Part shown: piece by piece, positions 26,959 through 37,100 of the stretch | Numbering within the stretch: the first letter of the stretch is position 1 | Layout: every line of letters starts with the position of its first letter | Assembly: GCF_900142135.1 (NCBI RefSeq) | Contig: NZ_FQZU01000028.1 | Location: forward strand, 20,088 to 84,087 | DNA: 64,000 bases | Source: Desulfatibacillum alkenivorans DSM 16219 | GTDB taxonomy: Bacteria; Desulfobacterota; Desulfobacteria; Desulfobacterales; Desulfatibacillaceae | Direction: 5' to 3' | Notes under the pieces: model-generated | Databases searched by the model: none | What the model saw: only the letters and a program-made list of their open reading frames with translations | Told to the model about the DNA's origin: nothing | Program-made: the position numbers and the translations under genes

Positions 26959-28020
26959 TTAGCGATCAATCAACTCTTGGGTCCTGAATACGGTTCCGAC
27001 ATTGAAGTCCTCTTTGCTTTCAGTGATAAGCACCGTGGAGTTGTTGCTCTGGGCTATCAGCACGATTATCTTGCCCAAGGACTCCTGAAACAGGCCGTCA
27101 TCCTCAAATAAATCTGATTTGACATTCTGATCATGATAAAGCGAGTACATCTGGCCTTCTTTTAAGCCGTCGTCCGTTCCTTTATTAACGAAAACCACGT
27201 CGCCGGCCCCGAAAATCGCCGAATTGTTTTCCTCCATCACAATCCTGCCTTCCATGCCGGGAACTCCAGGCTGAATGACTATGTTGGAAGGAAGGTTGCG
27301 ATAAGGCATCAATTTATCGCCGACCATGATTGAGCGGTAGGTTTTTTCAATGACCGCTTTCATGGTTCCATTGGATATATGGGTGCAGACAGCCTCGCCA
27401 AGGATCCAGTGCTGCGTTCCAATTACGGCTTTACGGAACTTTCCATTGAAGGGATCCTTGACCTTGTCCAAGGGACGCCAGATGGTGAAACGATCGCCTT
27501 CAGCGTATTGGTCATCCGTACTTAAGGCAACATAGATGGCGGCGCCTGTGCCTGCCATTTCCCTGCCGTCCTGGGTTTTCCTGATTTCCCCCAAAGAATC
27601 CAATTCCGGTTTTCTGATGAAGCCGGCCTTTTCTATGGCTGGATACCAATAAGCCGGCGGAGGGGGAGGCGGTTCCTCCACCACCGGTTCCGGCTCGGGC
27701 TCCGGCTCGGGCGGAGGAGGCTCTTCCTTGGGAATGTAAGCCATACCGTCTTCCACATAAATATTGATAACCGTTCCGGGCTCAATCCAATGCGGATTCT
27801 TGATATGGGGATTTTGCTTCCATACTTCCGGCCACATGGCCGGAGTGTCGAAGAATTTTTCCGAGATATCCCACAGGGTGTCGCCTTCCTGGACCGTATA
27901 CTCCAGCCCCTGGCGCCAACCGATATATTCCCCTTCGTCTTGGGAAAAGGCCTGTCCGCAGAACGCGAGGACGCAAGCCAGGATAACAACTACACCAATT
28001 TTAATGGGGTTTATACTCAT
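26959..28020 (-). CDS. tsaP: LysM protein, probable secretin-associated protein TsaP
   Basis: Exported protein of 353 residues. The signal peptide covers about 1-26. A LysM peptidoglycan-binding domain follows at about 39-90, with YTVQEGDTLWDIS and the extended NPHIKNPHWIEPG that is typical of TsaP-type LysM domains. A Pro/Glu-rich linker (about 97-120) leads to a C-terminal region with a late beta domain (GAGDVVFVNKG ... DGLKEGQMYSLY ... GTVFR) resembling the FlgT-C-like part of TsaP. TsaP in Neisseria and Myxococcus anchors the PilQ secretin to peptidoglycan. The position, two genes after pilQ on the same strand, fits that role. The assignment is by domain order and context, not by search. 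Confidence 0.7.
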   Translation of the reverse strand: MSINPIKIGVVVILACVLAFCGQAFSQDEGEYIGWRQGLEYTVQEGDTLWDISEKFFDTPAMWPEVWKQNPHIKNPHWIEPGTVINIYVEDGMAYIPKEEPPPPEPEPEPEPVVEEPPPPPPAYWYPAIEKAGFIRKPELDSLGEIRKTQDGREMAGTGAAIYVALSTDDQYAEGDRFTIWRPLDKVKDPFNGKFRKAVIGTQHWILGEAVCTHISNGTMKAVIEKTYRSIMVGDKLMPYRNLPSNIVIQPGVPGMEGRIVMEENNSAIFGAGDVVFVNKGTDDGLKEGQMYSLYHDQNVKSDLFEDDGLFQESLGKIIVLIAQSNNSTVLITESKEDFNVGTVFRTQELIDR

Positions 28021-28111
28021 AAGCCGTTCCCTATGGATGAAAAACGATTAACTGCCGCATTTTGCTATGGAACCATCGGCATCCCTTGCGGGAGACCGAT
28101 GGGTTGCAGGT

Positions 28112-31100
28112 TTATCGATAAGTGTACGTGAGGGTTTCATTGCCGCCGTTACACCCTGGCGACTCCACAGGTTCCGTGTTGCACGAGGCGCTCTGGGTCA
28201 GAATGAATTCCACCTTCACTATGGGATCTCCAAAGTTGATCGTATAGGTAAAGGGTATGTTGGTATCTTCATTCGTGGGATCCCGCCAGGTGCCGCCGGA
28301 GATCAAATCGTCACCGTAAGTCTTCAGGGTGATGGTGTCGATCTCTTTGTAGTCGCCTTCCTCCAGTTTGTAGGTCCGCAACATCACGGTCGTGCCGACA
28401 ATGGGCGGGTTGCCGTTGATATCCTGTACGTAGAAGGTGAATTCCACGGTTCTGGAAGAGTCTCCGACGGCCTTGACTTCCGCCCAATCGGACGTCGTCG
28501 TGGGCGTGATTATGCTGGCGCCGCCGATGGCGTACAATGTCTCTGAGGCCTCATTGTATGCCTGGAACCCGACCTCGCCGGAGAACAGGATCACCCTTCT
28601 GGTCATGATGGTGTTGTCCAGGCCGTTCTCGCTGGCGCCCCAGTACACATCGCCGGTGGAAAGATCCGTTGTGCCGGTAGTGGTCACGCCGTCCGCAGCC
28701 TTGTACAGATGGATGCCCTGGCCGCCTGCGAAAATCGCCTGCGGCGTTCCACCAGGCCCGGGACTATTGGAAAGGGCGATGGTGTGGATGGCGAACAGAG
28801 TCTTGTCATCCGGCGGATCGAATTGAGCCAGGCCGGTGGTTGCATCTCTCCAATCGCCGACAGGCAAGCCCGTGAGCGGATCAATGTCCACAACCTTCAG
28901 GTTGCCGACTTCATGGTACACGTCGGAGCCTTCATAGTAGATGGTTGCTGCGTAAAGCAGTTCATTGTCCATGTCCACCACTATGTCGGTGACCGAGCTG
29001 CCGTCGTCGCGCACCGTGTTGAAGGTAAAGGTGTCGCCGACTTCAAAGTCGATGGCGCCCGGATTGAGGGTGAGTTCCAGATACGGGCAAGTGTAAGCGC
29101 CTGCACTGATATCCACGTCAGGCTGCGCGCCGCTTACCGTGCCGACCAGGGAGAATATCCCGGCGCCCGGATTGGCGGTGGTGCATGTCAAGGTCCAGAA
29201 CTCAGTCACCGAGTCGTCCGTGACGCTCATGTCGCTCAAGGTTCCGTTGCCTATGTTATCCACGTCCGCTTCAGGCGACGTAACCAGCAAGGCGCGATCC
29301 AAACCGTCGGTGTAATTATGCCACACTCCGGTTTCGCCTACGGTGTCATACACATAGATCCAAAGCCCTGCGTCCTCGGTGCCGGCGTAGATGATTTCAT
29401 CGTTGCCGATCTTGGTTCCATCCAGGGTCTTGATGGTGGAGCCTTCGAAGGAGTCTTTCAGGAAGTTCCAGGTCTGGCCGCCGTTCGCAGAGCGATAAAC
29501 TCCAGTCTGGGTTCCCGCGTAGATCACGGCGGTGGAGCCGCTTCCGTCCACCTTGATGATGTCCCTCACCCACTTGCCGTCGCGAACCTGAGGTCCTGCG
29601 TCAGTGCCGGTTACGTCGTTGCTGGTAACGGTAAAGGAAACCAGCGTGGACAGATGGTTGGCTACGTAGGTGATGCTGGTTAAACCAACATGATACAGGT
29701 TAAAGTCCACCGAATCGCAGGCATGATATACGCGGTAAGTTATGTTGCCGTCCAATGCAGTGGTGCTCATATTCGCATCCAGGCGAACCTGGGTTTGGTC
29801 GATGACCTCTACTATGGAGTAGTTTCCAAGATCTGCTCCGGTGGCTATAACAAAGGCGTCGCCTGCCTCAAATCCGTCGCTTACAAAGGTGGCTTCGCTG
29901 GAGCGGACGATGGGGGAGCCGGCCGTGGTCTGAAGGTCTTCCGCCGTGAAAACAGGGCCGCAAACCTGAGTCAACTCCCTATCCAGGGTAATCGAAGATT
30001 CCGTGAGATCCACGATGGTGTACACGCCGGCGTCCGAACCGGAGTTGATGGTCACGATGTCGCCGACCTCGTATCCGTCGGTCACGAAGGTTGAACCGGA
30101 GGCGTTGATGACAGCCGATCCGTAAACGGAGAATCCGTTGGTCACGTTCGACCAGTAAGAGTTGTCCGAGGCGGTGCTGTATCCGGTCTGCCTGTGGTAA
30201 GCCTTGTAAGACACACTGTTTTCATTATGGAACAGCGTGTAGTTAAGGCCCGTTTCTTCCACGACGACCGGAGCGACGTTTTCCTGCAGCAACAGCGTCT
30301 TTTCACTCAGCACGCCCAGAATGGAATAGGCGCCCGTGTAAGATCCCGACTCGATGAGCAGGATGTCGTCGGCTTTGAAGCCGTCGGTCAGGAAGGTTGC
30401 CGTATCCGAGTAGAAAACAACCTGATTGGAGCCGTTTTTGCGGTACACGCCGTTGTTGTTCTGATCGGGGTTGGCCTTTCCGTAGAACAGCATGTAATCC
30501 ACGTCATTTGCGGCGGTGGTCATATTCGCGTTTAGCACCAGGGAAGAGGCGCTTGCCAGGCTGACCACGGTGTACGCCCCGAGATCATTCCCGCTGGTGA
30601 GAGCGACGTAATACCCCGCTTCAATGAGGTCGTACAGATCCGTATTGGGCAAGGATATGGTAGCCGAGCCGACAGCGGTCTGGGCGTCGTTGCCGGTGAT
30701 GGGATCTGCGTAGGTTGATGTAAATGCTTTGTCAAGGTAAACCGTGTTGTTGTCCACCACGGTGTTAATAATGTACATTCCGATGTCGTCGCCGGAAGTG
30801 ATGATGAGTCTGTCGTTTGCTGCAAATCCTTCATCAACAAACTTGGCGGTTGCGGAGGTGAACACCACCTGGCCTGAAATCTGTTGGCCGTCGCTGCCGT
30901 CCATAACATCCCCAACCGTAGCGGTGAAGTCAGCATCCAGGGTTAACTGGGTCTCGCTGTCCACACTCTGAATGGAGTATGTTCCGGCATCGTTGCCGCC
31001 AAAGATGGTGATGGAGTCTCCGGCTTCAAAGCCTGAGGCGTCAAAGGTCGCTTCGCCGTCCACCAAGACTGCCGAGCCGCCCTGGACCGAAGCTCCGCCC

Positions 31101-34100
31101 GTGGTGACAGCCCCCGGGGAGGTGTCATGGTTCAAGGCGGTGTTCAACTGGATTTCCGTCTCGCTCACCACGCTGGCCACGGTGTAGGTTCCGGCGTCGT
31201 CGCCCGTAGAAATGACGACCGTGTCGCCCGCTCCGAAATCATTGGTCTGGAAGGTGGCGGACGCGGAGGTCAGTATATCGGACCCGTTGGCCGTGACGCC
31301 GTCATCAGCCGAGAAAGACTTAAGGGCTGAAGAGAGCCCCGCCTGGACCCAGGTGATATTGGGTTCCGCAGAGCCGTCCAGGGTGTACCAGAGGCCGTTG
31401 CTCTGGGTGCCGACCCAGACCCAATCCGAGCCGCCGCCGTCGCAAAGCACCGAGGTGACTTCAGAGTTCCTGTTAAAGCATCCGAACACTTCTTCGGAAT
31501 TGTTGCTGTTCCATTCGTTACCGCCGCTGAGGCTCCTGTACAAGGCGCCGTCTCCGTTGTAGCCCGTGGCTGCAAACACGGTGTTTGCATCATCGGGATC
31601 CACGCACACGTCGTTAACGTAGGGGTCGAGCCACGCTCTTTGCCTGGTGCTTATGCCGCTAGGTATGGACACGTTCGTCCAGGAGGCGCCTCCGTCGTTA
31701 GACTTGTAAACGCCGCCCCCGTTGGTGCCGATGTACATATTGGTGTCCGGGCTTGTGGGGCTGAATGCCATGGAGGTAACCTGGGTGGTTCTGCCGCCGT
31801 TGGTTGCCTCTGCAGTTACGGACACCCATCCCTGAGTGGGAGCGCTGGCTGTGGAGATCAGCGTGTCGCTGGCCTTGCCTTCACTATCGGTAAAAGCGCT
31901 GCCGCTGGCCAGCATGCCCCCGGTGCCGTAGGTGGCGAAGAAAATCGCCGAGCCTTCGGGAATGCGGTTATTGTATTTATCGTTGGCCGTTACTTGCATC
32001 AAGTCTTCCAACTGGGTAATCTTGATGCCCGAAATATTGTTGTATTCGGGAGACATGTTCAAGCCTTCGCCAACGGGCGGTCCATTGGTGATGGTCACCT
32101 TGGAGGCCGAGATGTTCACGGTCCGGTCGTGGTGATAGGTTGCTTTCACGTTGACCGTTCCGGAAGCCCAGCCGCTCTGCAGAATGGTGCCCACCTGTCC
32201 GCTGGAGGTCATCGCAGTGGTGGGAATGACCTGCTCCCCGCCTCCGGCGCCGTCTCCAATTTCGAAGTCAATGATATATCCGTCAGCCACCAGGTCTCCC
32301 ACGGAGTCCAGGACATTGAACACCAATTGAGAGGTGGTCTGGCCGCCGGTGCCTTTGATGTTAATGGAAGCCGGCAGCGGATAACCGCTCGCCAACTGCA
32401 GGAAGGCGGGAGGCGGCTGAATATCGATGATTGCCGACCCGGTGACTTCCACGCCGGAGGTGGTCCACTTGGCGATGACCTCCACGGTTCCGCCCTTGGT
32501 TCCGCCGGTGAATACGCAGGAGTTGAACTCATCAAAGTCCGGTGCAGAGGTGTTGCCCGTGGTATGGGACAACTGGCCCATGCTCAGATCGCTGAGAGTG
32601 AAGGTAACGGTTTGAGGTACTGTGATCACAGACCCGTCAGCTTTGGCCAAAAGGACGCGGATCTCCGTGGTTTCCTCGCCCGTGCCGAGCAGGGAGTTCT
32701 GCTCCACCGATACGCTGACGCTTCCAGGTTCGTATTCCACATCCACTTCTGCCGTCCTGCCGCCGCATTCCGCCTTGATGACCGCGGTTCCCGCATTGCT
32801 GTCGGCTGTCAGCTCCACCTGGGCGATGCCGCCGGAAGTGGTGGCGCTGGTTGCGGATAGCTGGCCTCCTCCTGAGAAGATTTCAAAGTTGACGGTTGTT
32901 CCGTCCGGGGCTGCTCCGCCGCCTGACAAAGTGATGGTGGCGAAAATCGTAGCCGTGCTGGAGCCGTCAGCCGGCAGGCTGGTGGGATCCACTTCCAGAC
33001 TCACACTGGCGATGGACGGGCCGGTCAGTTCAATAATGACGTTCCCGGAGTCTCCGCTGGTGGAGGAAGCGTACACCCTGACCTGTGTGCCAGGCACGGA
33101 GGCGGGCGCCGTATAGGTGACGCTGGCGATGCCGCCGACCGTTTGTCTGGTCAGGCTGTCCAGGCTGCCGCCGTCCTGAGTCACGGAGAAGGTTATGGTT
33201 TCGCCGTCAGCCACCGGGTTGTCGTTGGCGTCAAGCACGGTAGCCTTGATAAGGCTTTGACTTGCGCCGTCGGCGGTCAGACTGCTGGGCGTGGCCGAAA
33301 CGCTCACCTTTGCGGGAGGTCCGGGTATAAAGGATATGCTGATGCTGTCTCCAATGCCGCCGGCCACGGCATTCACCGTGGCGGTTCCCAAATTGGTGGC
33401 CGAGTACAGAAGCACCTTGGCAACGCCGTTCACCGTGGTGACGTCATAGGACGTCTGATTGGCCACAGGCGTTGTGGAGGTGGAGTCATTCAAGGTGCCG
33501 GCGCTGGTCGTGAAAGTCACGGTGGTGCCGTCCGGCACGGCGTTTTCGTTGTTATCCAAAACCGTGGCGGTAACCAGGGCGGAAGACGCCCCGTTAGCTA
33601 CAATTTCCGAAACGCCGGAGGTTAATTCAACCGTTTCCACCGAGGCGGCAACCAGGGCGATATTCCCGGTGGCTGTCGTCCCATTGGAAGTCTTGGCGGT
33701 AACGACAGCCTGAGACCCGGCGGGCACGGAAGAAGGCGCCGTGAAGGTCACCGTTGCATAGCCCTGGGAATTGGTCTGGGCCGCCCCAGAGGACAAGGTT
33801 CCGTAATCCGCGGTAAAGTTGACCGTAACTCCTTCCACCAGGTTAAAGTTGGCGTCCCTTGCCACAACCTCGACGACGGAGGTGGACTCGCCGTCGGCCG
33901 TCAGGTTGGAAGGCGTCAGGGACAAGGACAAGGTGCTGACCTCATCCGCCTTGTAGGTGACGTCCAACTCTCCGCACACGCCCTGGACGCAGGCCGTGAT
34001 ACTATCCACACCCGCGGTTGTGGGGCTGGTCAAAGTAACCGTAGCCTCTCCGTTCACCGTATCTGCGGTCGCAGCGGACAATGTTCCGCTTTGAGACGTA

Positions 34101-37100
34101 AAGTTGACGGTCACGCCATCGGCGACTGCAGCTCCCGTGGAATCATAGATCTCAGCGGTTATTGTCGTCTCTGCAGTTCCGTTGGCAATCAGGGAGGTGC
34201 TGCCCGCGCTTACGAGCACGCTGCCGAAAGTGCGGCTGGGCGAGTAGTAGCCGGACCAGGTGTCGTATACAGGAACGGAGTTCCCGCTGGAATCTGCGCC
34301 GTAAGCCAGTGCGTAGATGTAAACCATCTTGTTGCCGGCCGTATAGGTCGGGAACAGGATGGTGTTAACGGCAACGCCGGAAACGCCTTCATTACCCGTA
34401 ACCCGGCTTCCATTGGTATTTCCGTACTCGGCGTAGCCGATTAGATAATTGTCTGCGCAAACGCCTGCTTCAATTTGCTTGTCCAGAATCAGAGTGTTGG
34501 GAGGCGACACGCTGTAAATGGTGTATCCGCCGTTGTAATCGGAGTCATCATCTCCAACAAAGAAGGTGTCGCCGGCGTTGACGCTGCTCACATCCTCCGC
34601 CACCACAACCTGCGAACGCGCTCCCGAATCGGACACGGTAAAGCCTGCTCCGCTGACTCTGATTTCATCCAGAAGTCCGAAGTAAACCGCCGTGCCATCC
34701 GGAACCGGGCTGCCGAACTTATCGGTTACGACGGCATCCAGCAAGCGGACGGAGTTTTCACCGTAAGTTCCGAAGATCTCGTTGTGGGGGTAGAGATTGA
34801 CCACCGCGGGATTGCCGGCGCCGATTACGATGTCGGAGTAAGTGGCGACAGCAGACTGTCCGCCCTGGGTGCAGGTGACCTGGATGGACACCGGGCCGGG
34901 AGAATAGCCGGAGTTGAAAGTGGCGTAGGCGATGCCGCTGGAAGTGGATTTGAGGGAAGTGGCGCCCACGCCCTCATTTCCGTCGATGTTTTCCTGGTTG
35001 TTGGGGCCGTTCAGGATTTTAAACTCTATATTATCCACAATATAGGCCGTGAACGACACTCCGGTTTCCGTTGAGCCAAAGGGATTGGCCCCGGTATTCA
35101 GCGTCACTTGGTGCTCGTTGTCGACCGAGTCGATCTCGTAGGATCCCGCGTACTCGCCCGAACTGATGACCAGGTAGTCGCCGGCGTCGTATCCGCTAGT
35201 GATAAAAGATGCGGAAGCAGACTGGAAAGTCCTTTCCGTGGCTGAAATCAAACCGTCTCCCGCCGAGTAATAGTCCTGGATGGGGTCTCCGGTTTCATCA
35301 TAAACCTCGGCTGTGATGATGCAGCTTTCCGCCTTGCCCGAACCCGCAATAAACAGCGCGTCGGTATCCACGGAAAGCACAATCCGTGTGGGCAGGCCAG
35401 AAGACGAGCCCGTAGAGCCGTAGGAAATCTGCACGCCGCGATTATTGGGCGCCGGCCTGGTGGGATCTTCGTAACACAGGCCGTCCACACACACGTTGAC
35501 CGTGCCGGTTTCTATGGTGCCGGTGTTGTTTCCAAGCACGCCGATTTTGGCCACGCCGTTGGCGGTCACTTCGGTTTTGGAGGCGACGACCGTGTACACG
35601 CCGTCGTCTTCGGGGCATAACGGATAATCGTCCCAAATCCATCCTCTATCGATGGAAAAAACCACTTCCGTGCCATCAGCCACAAGGTTATTTGTCCTGT
35701 CATACACTGTGGCGTACACCCTGGCCGTATCGCCGGGGCAATAATAGGTGTAGGAAGGAATGGTCGAAGGATTGGCGTACGCGTCGATCCGGTAAGGCGC
35801 GCCCGGAACAAAGGCCACGGTCATGCTATCCACCAGCGAGGAGGACGTAGCCGTGATAAATGCCGTGGTGCCGGCCGTGGTGCTGCTGGTCAGGGTGGCC
35901 TTGGCAATGCCATTATAGGTTTCCGCAGTCACGGAGTTGCCGCCGCCGGACCCGGCTCCTATATAAGTCAAATCTCCTTGCGTGGTGACAAAGGTCACTA
36001 CCGTGCCGTCTTCTACGGGATTTCCGGCATTATCCGTAAGTTCGGCCCACAAGGAAATATTAGATGTTCCGTCGGCCACCAGTTCCGGCACGTTACCACT
36101 GACTTGTGTGCCGTCGATATAAGCGGTGAGAATCAAGGACGAAATGACAAGGTCTTGCAGGACCATTGTTTTGTTGCCTGTAATGCCTTGCCCGCAGGTG
36201 GCGGTGATAAGGTAAGTCCCGCCCGTGCTGGAGGCGATATAGGTAACAGTTACGTAGCCGTTTTCGTCCGTAGTGTCGGCAACGGGGACTACTCTTCCGC
36301 CGCCGGCTTCCACGGAAAACTGCACCGTTGTGTCAGGCACCGGGTTGGCGTTGGCGTCCAGCACCAATGCCGTCACGTTTGCTGTGCTCTCGCCGTCGGC
36401 GACCATATTTGAGGTGGAAAGGGATACGGCGACGCTTGCCGGCGCTCCCGCCACAAAGTCCACGTCCACGGTGCCCGTTACGCCTCCCACGTCCGCCCGG
36501 ACAGTGGTCGAGCCCACCAACTGGGCGCTGTAGAGTCTAACCGTTGCTATGCCGCCGCTGGTGACGGTGTTATAGGTAGCGGTTCCGCCGTTTCCTACAG
36601 TGGCGTCAAGAGTTCCGGAGGTGGTCGTAAACGTGACGGCCACGCCGTCCCCCATAAGATTGTCGTATTGGTCGTAAACCGTGGCGGTAATCGTGGTGTG
36701 GGACGCCCCGTCCGCCACAATGGAGTCGCTGGCCGCGGCGACGTTAACATTTGCAGGCTCCGTCTGCAAAACGTTGATGGTCACCGGAGTGTCGCCTTCC
36801 ACGCTCTGATAGGTGGCTTGCACAGTGTAGCTTCCCGGATTGTCGGAAGGTACGCTGAAGTTGACGGAAGCCATGCCGTTGTTTGTGGTTGCGCTGGAAG
36901 AGGACAACACCGTTCCAATGGAGGCGTTGTTGGGATCAAGCGCATAGAAATAAATGGTCGTGCCGTCGGCGACCGGGTTGTGTCCGATGGCCGCCGGTCC
37001 GTAATTGTCCGTTACCGAGCATCTTATGGCGATTTCGGCCCCGCTGCCCTGATACGCAGTAATGGACGTGCGTTCAAAGGCGATGTGCGCAGGAGGTCCG

